A stretch of 64,000 nt of DNA from Larimichthys crocea (lineage: Eukaryota > Chordata > Actinopteri > Sciaenidae). Shown here in pieces: positions 24,673-38,900 of the stretch. Position 1 is the stretch's first letter; each line of letters starts with the position of its first letter. Both the position numbers and the translations under genes were made by a program. The notes beneath the pieces were generated by a model that searched no databases, was not told where the DNA came from, and saw nothing but the letters and a program-made list of their open reading frames with translations. The stretch lies in NCBI RefSeq assembly GCF_000972845.2, contig NC_040016.1:2686701-2750700 (forward strand). The letters run 5' to 3'.

Positions 24673-26509
24673 TTAGATAAGTGAAAAGCAAAAACCCAGT
24701 GATGGCACGCTAGTACCAGCCATGATTTATGTTCACCTCTGCAAAGAGAAAAGTAGAATTTATGGCTTTCTCGTCTGGCCTAATCTTCACTATATGCTGC
24801 AAAGCCCAGGCAATGCAGGCAGCCTAGAGTGGGAGGGAGAGAGAGAGGGTGAAAATTGTCCCTTTCTCTAGTTAGCTTTTTTCTTTTTTCCTTTCTCTTC
24901 CTCTCACTTACTAACCAACTCTATCACATTTTGTCCTTGTCATTTTTTTTTTTCTCCTCCTGCAAGCTTACATACTGTACACGGCAGCAACCATACATAC
25001 CCATACGCACACTGTGGTGAACACAGTGATGGTTTGAACATTTCTAATCTCACACATGCAGGTGCACTATGCACACAGACGCACGCTCGCACATAAACAG
25101 AGAGCTGCTCAGCCCCTCAGCGACACCTTCACTTCTCTCGCACCAATTTTCTCACACTTTTTTCATTCTTCGTGTCTTCTCCTCTTTCTTCCTCTCGCTG
25201 CCTCGCTCCGCACCTCCGCCCTCAAACGCCTCCACATATAGATCCTTTCTTTTTATAGTCAAAGCCATAGTCCCCATGGCAACATCAGAGTTGTTGATTG
25301 CAAAGGTGCTGTACATCTAATTATGTAACTATAGCAAAAGGGGTTCGTGTTGTTTGTGTGTGTGCGTGCGCTCTGCAGCCTATTTGTTTCTCACCCCGGC
25401 ACTGTCCTCTATTAGCAATGCCTCTTTTTGTGGATGGATCAAGCTGCGCTGTGATAATCGATCTGTGTTCAGGGCGTAACAAAAGATTTTCAGAGTCAGA
25501 CGTGATGTCTTGTGTCAAAAGCAACAAAATTAAACATTCAGAGATGCTCAAAATTGAATATTTGGCACGTTTGATGTATGCGTGAGAAAGAGGCCGATTG
25601 TGTTTACATCTGCGCGTGCGTGTGTGACTCTCATTTGCACATCTTCTTTGTCTTTAGTGTGTCAGGCTGTAGTTCATGTACATGTGCATGTCAGAGGAAA
25701 ACGTGAAGTTATATAACAGGTTTTGACAGGGTAAAATCATTTGGGGGTGCAGATGATGTGCTTTTTCTATCCAGTTACGGTGTGACAACAGCATTCTCAA
25801 CTGTCGATTCCCATTAAAGCGTTCGCAGGAAGCATAAACCCTGTCTGCTCTCATTCCACATTGATTCTTACATAGATACTAAGAAGATGAAGGGAAACGC
25901 GACACTGTTTTATGCATTAACTCACTGTGGAAAAAATAGTTTTCACACTCACACACTCATTTACTACATTCAACGACAAATTCATGCAGAAGAAGAGGAG
26001 GAAGGAAAACGAGGGAAAATAATAAGATGTGGAATAAGAATAGAAAGGAAAACAGAGAGAGAGCACTAGATTTGCGTTTTAACCTCTCATTCAAAACTGC
26101 TCGAAAAGCCGTCCCACTACTGTGAGCGTTCAGGCTGCTTGCCAGTGAAGGAAGGAGAAAACAGGAGGAGATAAAGAAGAGGTGGGCTGGTGTGAAATGG
26201 ATCAAACAATGGATGTGAGAAAAGCATTGCTGTTCTCAACCAACTGCAGGCAAAAGAGAATAGGCGTGGAGGAGGAGTGGGGGTGTGTGATAACTTGCAG
26301 CTTTTTAAATGTCTGTGTTTTGTAACTGTTTTTTTTTCGACAGCGAGTCTTCAGAAAGTTGGAGAAAGTATTTTCAGAGCTAGTTAGTGTGCAAAAGAAA
26401 TTTAATCAGGAAGAAGAAGAAGGAATAAATTGAGATTATTTTGTCACACATACGGTTCCCAAGGTCAAGAATGAATCCTCCTCGCTCTTTGATTAATCTA
26501 ATTTGGATA

Positions 26510-26510
<1 letters not shown>

Positions 26511-26548
<38 letters not shown>
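26511..26548. repeat. (GT)n microsatellite
   Basis: GT tract of about 38 bp in the celf4 intron. Confidence 0.95.
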
Positions 26549-26549
<1 letters not shown>

Positions 26550-29500
26550 TTCTGTGTATGCTTGAGCAGTGTGTAAAAGCCATGTTGATGAAGGAATCAG
26601 TGATGATCAGAGGGTTGGACAGAGAGGCTTGCCTCCTTTTGTGATCTCTGTGTGTTTCCCTTTCATCTGCCTTTGTGGAGACGTAGTGATCTCGGTAGAC
26701 ACTACTGGGGCAGCAGCAACACAGAGCGAGCAGCAGCATATAGAAGCAGGCCGTGAAACATGGCGACTGCAATTTTCATTCACACAGCTGCTGAGAGAGG
26801 GATTTCAGGGTTAGGATACAATATTGAATCATATTGAATTGTGGTGTGTGAGGGAATTTAACACGTAACTTTGCTGTTTCAATAGATCGGTCTCTATTAT
26901 TAAATGTCTTCAAACTTCAGCAGTAAAGTAGAGTGTAACAAGTCCTTTAAAATATCATGCATGCATGTTATTGTTCAGAGGAAGTTTTGGTGCAGTGCTT
27001 CATCATCTTGCAACATTTCGAACATAAGGAAATATTGATAAATGAGCGGCAATGTCTCATTTGCCAAAATGCACAGTGCAACCACGTTGTTGTCCTACTA
27101 GCCACCTCGGTGCTGCTGTGTAACAGCCAAAGAAAGCACAGTCTGTGCCAATTCATAATTCATCAGGATGCTTTTTTTTTTTTTACTTATTTATATATTA
27201 TTTTTCTCCTGTCCACTCAGTCTGACTGCAGAATGCCACTCAATCCCAGCCCAAACAACTGGGCCATGCCGTCCCGTTGTCAGAAAACACTCCTTTCATC
27301 CTTTATCTGACGTGGAACAGATTGCCCATCTCCAATTGTCTGTAAAGATGAGAAGGGATAAAAGAGAAGAGAATGCAACAAAAGGAAAGAGATTGGGATG
27401 TTTTGCTTTATAGTCCTCTTTACCCTCACACACAGACATTGATCTCTCCGCAGTATGTTTCACTTTAACATCAAAAGGGAGGTTTGGTGTTTGGCCATAT
27501 GTCAGGATGAAGAAGTACAGGGGAAGGAAGGAGGGAAAATACTCACCAAGATGTGTAGACATTAGTGGAGATTAAACCTGATGGGAATCCAAGTGGGATT
27601 TGACCATTCATCAACTTCCAGGCCCTTCAGGCCCAACACTCTTATAACCTAATCTGAAAGTTCTTGTCAAACAAGGCTTGGAACATCACACTGTATCCTG
27701 GGTAATTTAAGGGCAAAAGCAGCCGTTGCTTGTTGTGCATGTAGTGCAAATGACACAGATCCTGTTTTGAAAAAATGCGCAGCAGAATGATCACAAAAGC
27801 ATTCAGTGGTATGGAGAGGTCAGTGTTAGAGAGGCAGGAAATGGGCAGTGAATAATGACATTGATTCAAATCCCAAACTTGACATCAATAATGAAGAAAC
27901 TGTTGCAGACAGTGTTTTACAATCTATATGTATACATATCTCTAGCCTGCAAAATGAAATTTCAACAGTGTTACGCAGATGTTAGAGACACATGCCTGTC
28001 TTCCTTCTGTCATGAATTTAGTCAATCGTCTAGAGTTAAATTACTCAAAAAATGAGGACTGTGCTATTTTCTTTGTTAGCTGTTTAAAATGATGATATTA
28101 CCACTGAAAAGCAGAAAAGTCCAGATGGCGTGCATTAAGGTAGCTTATCCTCCAGTGAAGCAGTCTTGGAATAATCTAACTGGATTGTTAAGAAAACATA
28201 TATGTAGTTTGCAGCCACACAGAGATTTGGCTGTTTTTCTTGGGAGCTAAAATATTTCAGTAGCTTTTTGACATTCTACATATCCAAGACAAAACTTACT
28301 TCACGAGTTTAATCCGGTACTAACTTTAGCTGAAGCAATTGCCAGTAAATGCAGGCTTGTCCACATAAAATATAAAGTACCTCAAACCTAATAAACATAA
28401 AGTCTGCTCCACGAACTTCATTCACTTTTCACTAAAATATTCAGGAGTAAAACATAACGCTTAGAGAACTAGAGAAGTTGAAAGATATGAAATATATTTT
28501 TAACTGCACCACAGCACCGCTGAATAGGACATGAGCTAGCATGCTTTTTTTAGCAAATTCACAACCTTAATATGGTATACGAAAACAACTACGTCTCTAG
28601 CTGCCTCCTGAGTGTCTCACTGGCTGGGAAAAAAAAAAACATTTGGTACCAAGATTAGCTTCTGCACTTGCAAAGAGGATCCCTGAGTATGATTCGAGGC
28701 GATGCTATTTGACTGACTGACCTGAATTCCGCTCCTGATGAACACATCTCGTGCCGTGGGAAAAGTAAATTTCCTCCCAACACAAACTGATTCCAGTTCC
28801 ATTAGTCACATTACGGCACTTCTCTCTGCAGTCTGCAAGTGGTAATGGCGGATGAAAGAGTGTGAGCTGGCCTTTTTCTACAGATGTTGTAAAAATACTT
28901 CTGTGGCTCAAGAGGTTGCAAAAGTCAATAAAATGAAGATTTTTACATGCACTGTAGGAGCTTTGGTGGAAATGCAGGGGGTATTCCGTGGGAGTTTAAT
29001 GCTTCTGTGAATTAATGTAAAATCAATACGTTTAAAATAGATTGTCCTCTCTATGACCAGTGGTGAAATCTAGTAGCTACATACCGGCTAAATGTTTCTA
29101 GTTTTTCAGATGATCTTGCCACTAAGGGGTTTTTTTTCCCTGCGTACAAGCGCCCAGTTTCCCAAAAGCATCTCAGGATTATAACCATATTTGTTCAGCT
29201 AATGTTTCCATTGGCATGTTTCCATCCTAAGAAGAGTGTTGTGCATGCTGAGATACTTTGGAAAGCAGGACCAGGTCGACTGCCAGTGGTTCATTTGACA
29301 ATATGAATACCGGAATTTGGTTATACTTAGACCCTGTGTTATTGCTCCTGTGAAGAATCTCAACATCTGGGACTTGATTTCATATACAGTAAGTCAGTAA
29401 ATATATGTATGAACAGAAAGCACAATAGAAACTCAAACACCTGTGCGTTCAAATGGGACAGAGACCGAATGAAAGTGCTTGGAACTTAAAAGAAAAAAGG

Positions 29501-29801
29501 GCCTTCAGCTGCAGAATGTAAAATAGAGCAAGTTTTGACAATAGTAGAAGAGGAATATTATGAAGGCAGCCTTTCTTGCTTCCCTGGGAGAGTTTCATGG
29601 AGTGCTTTCTCACTGTGATAATGAAATGACCTGGCCTGCACCGCTCTGCTCTCTCTCGCAAAAACACATCTGCTAGACGAGGGTGAAAATGAGAAAATCC
29701 TACCTCCTCTCCCAAGTTTCGTAAAGCATACTTTCAATATTCTTTTCCACAAACAATGATGGGAGTGTGAGTGACTGTGAGCTCTGTGTGCATGTATTAG
29801 T

Positions 29802-29847
29802 TTGTGTGTGTGCGTGTGTGTGTGTGCGTGTGTGTGTGTGTGTGTGT
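29802..29847. repeat. (GT)n microsatellite
   Basis: GT tract of about 46 bp with two GC interruptions. Confidence 0.95.
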
Positions 29848-30291
29848 TTCGGATGCTGGTACTTGCGCCGTCTTGAGCAACTTGTAATAAACTGTATTTG
29901 AAGCACATTTGACATAACAAGGTACTATACAGAAATTCAGTGGATAGAAATCCCATAGAGTTGTCATTGTAACAGTGTTTTTGTAACTTCATTTCTGTGG
30001 TTTGCACGCAGTGAAATCAATACAGTAAGCAGCAAAACTCAGATAAAGGACTTCAATTTTGTCCCATTTCAAGGTAGAATCCAATATAGCAAACTATAGT
30101 CCCACACTGTTTTGAGCTAATCTTGTGGGCTTCACTAGACATTCAGGCCGTACTAGACTTATTCAGAAGAATGACTCACCAGTTTGGTACAGCACAGACT
30201 GCATGCAGACCATGTATTCCCTCAGCTTCTAGTTAGCAGGGAATCTATGGCAGCACTGAGGCAGAGCGCTGTCATTGAGTTACATAATCAA

Positions 30292-30292
<1 letters not shown>

Positions 30293-30334
<42 letters not shown>

Positions 30335-30352
30335 GGTGGTTGGGTGGGTGTG
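30293..30352. repeat. (GT)n followed by a GGGT array (G-quadruplex motif)
   Basis: A GT run passes into five GGG runs (30,326-30,348: GGGTGGGTGGGTGGTTGGGTGGG in outline). Single-base loops make this a strong G-quadruplex motif on the sense strand of celf4, deep in the long intron. Confidence 0.85.
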
Positions 30353-30463
30353 CCCGTGCATTTGTGTAGCCGCAGTTCTTTTTGAGCTGTCGATCATGTG
30401 GTACACCAAGGCCACTCTAACACAAGGCTGCTGAGGTGGACTTTCAGCAACAATGGAGCTTAG

Positions 30464-30464
<1 letters not shown>

Positions 30465-30505
<41 letters not shown>
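30465..30505. repeat. (GT)n microsatellite
   Basis: Uninterrupted GT run of about 40 bp, the second within 200 bp. Confidence 0.95.
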
Positions 30506-30506
<1 letters not shown>

Positions 30507-32570
30507 ATGTGTGTGAGTGTGTGCGCACTATTTTTAATGGCATATGCGTGGATAAGCAGGCAGCCACATTTACAGTACAAGAATGAGGAGAAAATGCCAG
30601 CTACATACGAGGAATTAGGTGTGCATGCTGAGAGATGAGCCAATTTACAGCACATGTTGACTCACAAGGACACATTTACATACTATTGTATGTGTGTGTG
30701 CTTATTTGTATCCTGTTGTATGTTTTCATGCATGCTTGGCTGCATAGGCGTATTGTGATTTTTCATGTTCATGTTTTTCATGTTTACGAGCCAAGCTTGT
30801 GTGTGTAAGCGTGAATGCCTCGTCATGCCTGTTTGCGTGTCCATGTGTTCATATTCGGTATGTGTGTATGCAACCCTTTAGCTGTAAATATATATAGCTA
30901 TACTGTATTTATAGATGGGTTTTTTTTGTTGTTTTTAGTTTTTTTGCTTGTACGGCATTAGGCTTATTGTATTGTCTTTGCACTGTATTGCTACTGCTGC
31001 TCAACGATGCCATCTGGCTTTGGCTAAAACCACCACAGACATCCAAGGGGAGCTATCTGTGCTAGTCAGCGTCTGGTTTTAACAACTGTTTTGGGATCTG
31101 TTGTCCAGTGGGCTGGTGCTAACTCAACCTATTATGAGCAGGATGATAAAACTGACCTTGAAGCAGTTTATGGGGCCGGGATAATGGAAACCACTGATAG
31201 AGAGCCCATGAAAGTTCACTCAGCTTTCAGTGACAAAAGAAAATACTGGTTTAACCACTTAACATTATTTTTGAACTGTATCTGAAAATTTATGAGCGGA
31301 CACGTGTTTCTGCTCCACTATGGATAACAAATTAAGAGACTCACTCATTAATCTGTGAAGTTAGTTCATGTTAAGAATGAGTATTAAAACTAAAGGTTTA
31401 CCTCATAACTAAAATAAATGTTACGATAAGAAAATTTGCGGGGGTGAGGGATCTGAAAAGTGAGAAGGTACTGTTAGATTTGTTCTATAAACAATAGTTA
31501 CATTAAAAAGATGATATGGGCCACAGATTATAGAGGTAAGATAAGATGAGAGGGGTGGAGGATGTTGTAGCTGCATCTCTTGGGAGGATCTTACTTTTTT
31601 TTTTTTTAAGTAAAACATAAAGTAAACCCAATTAATTTTAGGCCCCTAAAATCTCAGTGCAGAGTGAAATTAAAACCAGGAAAATGAAACATAACCTCAG
31701 AGGGTCAGTGCCATCGTATAACGTGCAGGTTAAGACCGGTGCTTGCATATAAAACCAGTGGAGGTGGAACACAATTAGGTCAGATTGAGGCCAGACCATT
31801 TGTATGGGTCACGGTAAAAACGCTCATATGTATGCAGGCTTATAGGCCCCTTGGGAGCACTGGGCTGACCTTGTCCCATACTCTGATCTATGTCCTCATC
31901 TCATCGTATGTCCTCTTTTCCTCATTCCTCCCCCCAGTCTCCCCTCTCTCCTTTTTTATCACGTCATTTCTCTCTTCTCAAACACCCTGCTTTTTTTTTT
32001 TTTTTTTACTGTTTTCTTCTTTCTCACCCTGTTTAGTTTCACTCCTCCTAAAATATCTTCCTTTCCTATCCAGCACTTTTTTAGAACTCACATCCTCCTT
32101 TCTCTCTTTTACTTTTTACTCATTTTTTACTCCCTTTTCTCCATTCCCCAATTCCTTTATCCCCTCTCGTCCTTTTTCCATATCAACAGCCAGTCTGATA
32201 AATAATGCATCGCAGCGCATTAAAAACATTAGTAGGGTTCTCTTGGCTGTCAAAGAGAGGGAGGAGAGGAGTGAGAGGAAGGAATGGGTAACTCCATTTT
32301 AAATAAGTGTTATGGAGAATAATGTGATTTAATATTAGCAGCAGAAAAGCAGCAGAAAAGGGTGAAGGTCTGAGCATTAATTGTGTTTGCATCGTGACAT
32401 TGTGTCCTCGTGCTCAAAGGTTTTGCCTTTGGTGAATCGTCTGAGGGGCCTAAGATTCATTAAGATGTTGACTGTATCAGCAAACTCAAAAGAATAAGAT
32501 TTAATGACATTTAGCAAAACACTGATGCTGCACAGAACCTTGACCTTTCCCTCCTCCCCTTTCATCCTCA

Positions 32571-32631
32571 GCGCTCTCCTCTCCTCTCCTCTCCTCTCCT
32601 CTCCTCTCCTCGCCTCTCCTCTCTCCTCCCC
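32571..32631. repeat. (CTCCT)n pentanucleotide repeat
   Basis: About ten CTCCT units with one CGCCT variant, continuing into a longer CT-rich tract to about 32,650. Confidence 0.92.
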
Positions 32632-32808
32632 CCTCCTTCCTTCCATTCCTCCTGGCAGCGTGGCGATTGGCATTATTAAAAATTGATTGGCGGCGAGCGT
32701 TTAGCAGGGTGGCGAGGCGGAGAGGGAAGGTTTGACAGGCAGGAGTGAAATGAAAGGAGGGCCTCAGCGGACATGCTGTGGAAAGGTCTCACTGGGGGAC
32801 AGACAATG

Positions 32809-32842
32809 TGTGCGTGTGTGTGTGTGTGTGTGTGTGCGTGTG
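32809..32842. repeat. (GT)n microsatellite
   Basis: GT tract of about 34 bp in the celf4 intron, about 640 bp before the first exon of the window. Confidence 0.9.
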
Positions 32843-33481
32843 TCAGTTTGTGTGTATGTGCACTTGTATGTACAAGCCCGTGTGTGGATATGTGTGAAAA
32901 AACGTTTTGTAGTGAGGCTTAGGAGTTTGAAAAATCATACATACTATGTTTATACTGTGTGTATGTTTTGATTTAGCTGGATATACTGTGTGTGTATGTG
33001 TGTGCGTGTGTGTGCATGTGTGTATATACGTCTACCTCTGAATACACAAAGTCCACACAGAAGCACCTACAGAGAGGATACACAGCTCCTGTAGCTTTGT
33101 TGACCCACAGTTACCTCTCCACCATCCTCCCTCCATCCTTTTTTCTATCGCTCCCTTCATCCCTGTGCTTATCCCCCTTTCCAACCCTTCTCTCTCCTTT
33201 CATCTCAGATCAAATAATATTTCCAACTCATATTCCCATCCAGCTATTCCCCCAATGGCTATAAGTGCTACAGCTTTGGAGATTTTCAATACACTTTACC
33301 CGCAATTTGGCTGAGTGATTCTAAAAAAGTTTTTCTTTTTTTTTAGCGGATGACGGAGGGCGAAAGCATGTGCTATTACATGATGCTTACTGGCTTCTTT
33401 GTCTCTTGTTTTCTCCCTTTTCTTTCTTCTTTTTCTATTATGTGTCCTCTCTTTGCTTCTCTTTCTCTCTCTCTGTCACAG

Positions 33482-33530
33482 ATGAACAGACCAATCCAGG
33501 TGAAGCCAGCAGACAGTGAGAGTCGAGGAG
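33482..33530 (+). CDS. celf4: celf4 exon: end of RRM1 (49 nt)
   Basis: The acceptor tctgtcacag precedes ATGAACAGACC, and the donor is GAG|gtaccg. The exon encodes [16 protein letters not shown] and one base of the next codon, the invariant end of RRM1 and spacer to RRM2 in CELF proteins. The 49-nt length is that of the matching CELF family exon. The ATG is an internal methionine, not the start: the family sequence continues upstream (LPG-MNRP). Entry phase 0, exit phase 1. The pyrimidine tract is a short (CT)n run. Confidence 0.93.
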
Positions 33531-35946
33531 GTACCGTATGCCCATCCTTCCTTCCTTCTTTTCCTTCCCCCCTGTCCTTGCTACCTTCCCTCTTTTGTTC
33601 TAGCCCTACAAACATGCTGCCTGCGCGTATCAGCCTCACCATTATCTGTCCCATTAGACGATGCCCTGTACCGCGACGCAGGCTGACAACGCGGTCAGGC
33701 CGGACCTTCCAGTATTCAGAACACATTATGTAAACAGTGCTCTTCCTGGCTGGCGTGGCCTCCAGCTCCTTTCTTAGAGTTTCGTCATATGCACTGATGC
33801 ATGCACATGCACGGAAACATGCGTGCCTTGTCATGCTTGAGAGGAAAACAGGTCACTTCTTTTCGTGCAACACCTTTAATAACGCTGCCTGCGACAAAGC
33901 AATGTCACAGCTTCGTATCAGCCAAATGAACCTGAGATTCGAACCACAGATTAGTGGGAATGGACGTGCACGTCTAGTCTGGTGTTTTGTGTGCGCTGTG
34001 CCATATTGACAGTTAAGACAGTGTAAAGCACATTTTCTATGTCTAGACATGTAGCGACCTGCTCCTGACATCAATCAATGGACTGTACAAGAGAAGATTG
34101 ATGCAGTTTGACCGTTTTTGGCTGGAGTCTTTCAAACTTTGCAGTTGTTAATATAATTGGCACCCGAGCGATTCTTCAACCACAAGAAAGAGGGAACGAA
34201 AGAGAGGCTGGGGGTGGGGGGAGGAAATAGAGCATGCAAGGAGTTGAAGGTTGATAAGCAGAGAGAAGGTGTTAGCCTGTAAAGAAAGAAAAAAAAAACC
34301 TTTAAGGAAAGGAAGAGAGATTGCGTGACATCCTCTTCTATTTAGTTTGGTGGTGCTTTGAGTATGATTGATGGAGCGGGAGGGAACAGAGGCAAGCGCC
34401 CAGCATGAGGAAGCAAAGTGAGGGCAATGCAGGACGTCCATACCTCTGTCTGTTATTTGGGTCTATCTTTCTCTCTATATTATTTTCTCTTCACTTCTGT
34501 TTTCCACATCTATTCTCCACACACTTATTTTGCCAAGATTATTTCTGCACCTATGTATTTTTTTCTTTTCTATTCACTGGATGTTTTTCTCAGGCATGAA
34601 TGCAAAGCTACATTGTGCTGTCAGGCTGTTACATTTTCAGTTGCAGTGGTGGAAGAAATACTTTACTTAAGAAAAGTACAATACTCTGAAAATGAGCCAC
34701 TACAAGTAAATATCCTATTGATGTAAAAGTACAAAACTATTATCAGTAAAATGTGACTGATACACTGTATTATTATATATTACATGATTAATACTGATGC
34801 ACATTTACTGCTGTAGCTGGTGGAGTTGGGGTTACTTTTAAAAATGTCATATAAAGGTAGCTAGTTTATTCCAAGCCTCCCTCTATGGGTTACAAAATAC
34901 ATCTAGGGTTGTGTGGTGATTAATGTGGTAGGAAAGAAGAAAAATAAAACAATGTTGTGCAGCCCTGGTTGTTTTTATTTTGTACTTTTCTCTAATCTAT
35001 GTGAAATAATGGATAATTTGACCTCTCGGGGCCTCAAGCAGTTATTTAAATCAAACCATCTGAGAAGTTTAGAAGAAAAATCACTCTTCGGTGGAACTAC
35101 TAACAACTTACACCTTAATCAGGAGCTAGAGACTATTTTTTGATAAGGGGCCACAACCAAAGGTTGGGAGCCATTGGTCGCCTTTAGCAATATATTTGAT
35201 TAAAAATAAAAAATGCATATCAAACCTGAAGTGACTATATCTCTCTATGTAGCGGAGTAAAATGTATAATTCCCTCTGAAATGTGAGTCTAAAGGAGAAT
35301 AAAATGTAAAACTCAAGTAAGGTCCTACTATCCCAAGATCCAAAACTGTCTAATTGATAATGTGATTTAGGAAGCAATACTACTTTCAAAGGTCCAACTG
35401 ATAATGCTGTAATGAAAAGGAATACTACTGTTGTGCAACCAAAATAACACAATAATACTTTTTATGGTGTAATACTGCCTACGAAAGCCTACAAAATATT
35501 ACAGGAGAGGGAAATCAGAGAGTCATTGTCATATGCTGTCACAGTGAGCTTTACATCACCGCTATATATTGATTTGTTTTCTAGTTGAAAATGAGTGTGT
35601 GTGCATGTGTGTGTGTGTGTTAACAGTCATTTCCCAAAGAAAGATGCAACGTTTATTGGTGCCGTCCCTGGGGAACTGTAGGCTTTGTCCACCAATGAGC
35701 TGTACGTGTGTGAGTGTGTGTGAGAGAGAAAGTGGTGGTGGGTGGGGGGACATTTCAAAATTTGTGTGTGTGTGTGTGTGCGTGCATATGTGTGTGTACT
35801 CCACCCCTGATGTGCGCTCCACTCTTGTAAACACCCCCCACCAACCCCCCCAGTGCAAGGCCAGAGCGCAGATTAGTCTTGTTGACTCGGCAAGGACACC
35901 CTGTCAGGCACAGGCAGTGGAGAAGGGACCCTAAGCATGCACACAT

Positions 35947-35997
<51 letters not shown>

Positions 35998-38900
35998 CAC
36001 ACGTTAATTTGCAGAGCGCATTCAGAGGCAATTGCACTGAGGCTCATTAATTTCCCAACATATACATCCATTTCCACAAAGCTCCGATTCTGTGTAATGT
36101 AAAAACAGACGGGCTTGCACACCGACACATCTGCTACTGTTTTGCACTAACACACTTTCTCCGTCTGCCTCACAATTTCCCTCAAATACTCATTCGCAGA
36201 CTCAATCACGCTGTCATGGTGAATAATGAACTGATGCTGGACCTCAGTCTGGCTATATTTTATTAAAACCCAGAATTCATGCAGTTCTTTTTGACTTCAT
36301 GAAAGTTTGTTTGTAGAGAAATTTTAAAAAGTCGAATTTGGTTTATGTTATGTGTTGCTTTTGGTTCACAGTAACTTTTAAAAGGTGAATTTTAACTTCA
36401 GGATAGAAGAGGACAGCAGTTGCTACGTGCAAAAGACTGGTTGCTATGTGTTCATAAATGAGAAATAGGCAAACACATGTATGGAACTGGTGTTATGTGA
36501 GTTTCATAATGTTTTATCTGATGTACAGAAAGAGAGGATTTTATTTTGAATGTGGCTATGTTGCTTCCAGTGTAATAACTCATTACCCTCCCATCTAATC
36601 CCACATTCATGTAGCTGTCTGCTGGATTCAACATAACCTTATGCATATTACTTGTTATTTCTGTTAATAATAATATTTTATCTAATTGATTGGTTTCACG
36701 ATTAAACTTGCTGCCTCGTTATTGTGCAACAGGCACCAGCTTCCTGTCTGCGATAATATTTAATAATAACAACCAAATGTGTTGTTACATGTAAACAGAG
36801 CCCTGTGGACAGACTCGCTGTGGAACTTAGATTTCATTAAATTTTAATCATGTCCTGAATGAGGCGCACAATATATTGTCTAATATCTGTGTGTAGGTGT
36901 AGGTGATTTTTTTTCACACAATGTATTCACAACTATGTAAACATAAAATGTGAAAGAAGAAAAATGGAAGACCAGATTTACCGCTCCCCTCGTCTCACTT
37001 ATCGGCCTATGAGGGATTCATTTAACATATACAATGTCTAAAGTTAACCATAGAGAGTATTTTATTCTTCTCTAATGTTTACATATATCATAGTATCAAT
37101 ACACCTACACTTCAACATGTCGTAAACTATCAAACCCACAAAGCTTGAGCTATGTATATTGTGCACTGGGGAAAGAGCACCAATCAGAATAGATGAAGTG
37201 GGAATCCAGTGAGGGATCACTGGGGTACCTGCTCGGGGAAGAATAACATAAACTCCCCACGTGTCCATTAATAAGTTTTGTTGCTGATGGGTAAAAGGAG
37301 GTGGCTGGTGTCTCTATGTGTATCAGAGGAGCATTGTTGCTGAGCTATAGCCTTTCCAAGCTAGAAAACATAATCTTGAACACAAAGATGTGTAGTGGTA
37401 AAATTACTTGTGACTGAAACACCATCCTCTTAATTTCTATGTACAGTTTGGCACAACAAACTCCGACTCACGACAGTAAAGAGGTGCCCGGAACAGAAAC
37501 GAAGGATTGCTTTACACTGCGTGTTTTTGGCATGACATTAAAACAGGCAAACGGTTCAGATGGTATGGAGCAAGATGCTACAGATGGAATAATTGGATAA
37601 CCACAACATTCACTCACTGCACTCTCATGAAGAGTGGAGTATCATATTAGCCTCTTATCTAAAATTTTGAGCTACTCTACAACTAGCCGAAGAGATTGGA
37701 AGCTCAGTATGACTGTAAGTGAAATATTAGCTGGTAACTATTTTTTGTCACAAAGGGATTAGGCACACGGTTATAAATACATATTTACCGTAGACACAGG
37801 TCGAGCGAGCAATACTGAATATAATGTGAGTGAGCACTGTGTTGTTAACAGCAGACAGACTTTGAAATGCTGTACGGGGACATCTGTGAACAGAGCTCCT
37901 GCTGAGGGCACAGTGCCAATTGTGTTCCCATAGGACAGAGACTGCACAGAAAGAGGTTTTCTCGCAATGATCACGAGTTCACCTTCCACTATAAATTTGT
38001 GATGGAAATACAGGTGGAAAATATTAATAAATGAGAAACCAGATGTCTAAAAAGATGCTCTGTAACTTACTGTAATTAAAATATATGACAGGAAAAACAT
38101 GCTATACCAGAAAATCATTTGCTATACAGCAGCTCCATTTAAAATCCAAGTTCAGCTAGCACTATTGAACATGGCATGAGCGCAGACTGCTTAATTAGTC
38201 CCACTGAAATTTGTCTGGAAATGAACAAATTTCAAATTATACATGTTGTGGTTTCATGTAATAAAATTAGCAGCATATGTCAGTGACTTGAACATTTTAA
38301 TCGTTATTCTATTGTTATTGCATTGCTCATGTTTTCCAAATGAGGCTGAGCAACTAGGTGTGACCATGAATCTTTTGTTAAGAAGAATCAGACTTACTTT
38401 CCAGAATTTCTGGTTAATTGAATAGCTTCAAGCCAATAGCTTTATGTGAGTGAGATCTAAAGATGTGCTTTTAACATGAATAAATTGGTGGATAACATAA
38501 GTCATCTAACATATACAGTCTGTGCTATCACTAAATGTTTTTTGCATGCAACATAAACATTTTTCAGTGAACACATTTTTATGTAGATCATCAAAAAGCA
38601 TCTCTGATCCTCTGATCGTGACCTGTTCCCTTTTCTTTTAGAAGACAGAAAGCTCTTTGTCGGCATGCTCAACAAGCAACAGTCAGAAGATGATGTGCGG
38701 CGCCTTTTCGAGTCCTTCGGCAGCATCGAGGAATGCACCATCCTCAGAGGTCCCGACGGAAACAGCAAAGGTGAGTTTATAGCTGTTTATGACTTTGAGC
38801 TGGCAGACTTTTTCACAGGCTACTGCACAAAAATGATTTGGCCTTTCCAAAGTTGGTGACTTTGGAAAGTTCTCTTTAAACACTCCGCGTTGAGTGATGT

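Larger units (their letters stand above)
1..33481 (+). other. celf4: celf4 5' intron (long, 3' part only)
   Basis: This stretch lies upstream of the first recognisable celf4 exon (33,482) and holds no exon I can identify. In particular the preceding 83-nt CELF exon, which encodes the middle of RRM1 (CAFLTYC-type RNP1), was not found. It is therefore read as the 3' part of a long intron, and long 5' introns are typical of CELF4. Content is AT-rich with many dinucleotide repeats, SINE, LINE and MITE-like relics, and some blocks that look like conserved non-coding elements, listed separately. Outside those entries I see nothing I can support. Short ORFs here are chance or low-complexity frames. 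A separate gene hidden in this stretch is not excluded. Confidence 0.75.
33531..38641 (+). other. celf4: celf4 intron with fish MITE-like repeat
   Basis: 5.1-kb intron between the end-of-RRM1 exon and the RRM2 start exon: donor gtaccg, acceptor cttttag. It holds an interspersed repeat (34,644 to about 35,330), two CA/GT microsatellite patches (35,590-35,800; 35,941-35,996), and otherwise AT-rich sequence with no further feature I can support. Confidence 0.85.

Noticed and set aside
31739..32302. 187-codon plus-strand ORF, the second longest open frame in the window
   Set aside because: Its Ser/Phe/Leu/Pro composition comes from a CT-rich tract. It has no domain, no splice context and no coding bias.
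1..33000. The 83-nt celf4 exon carrying RRM1 RNP1 (CAFLTYC)
   Set aside because: Looked for among the translations and the splice-like sites I read, and not found. It should lie upstream of the window.
33482..33484. ATG opening the first exon as the celf4 start codon
   Set aside because: It follows an acceptor directly and encodes the internal Met of LPG-MNRPIQ. The family protein extends about 118 residues further upstream.
35560..35860. Opposed ORFs around CA/GT repeats (35,562-35,934)
   Set aside because: Cys/Val or His/Thr runs are translations of dinucleotide repeats.
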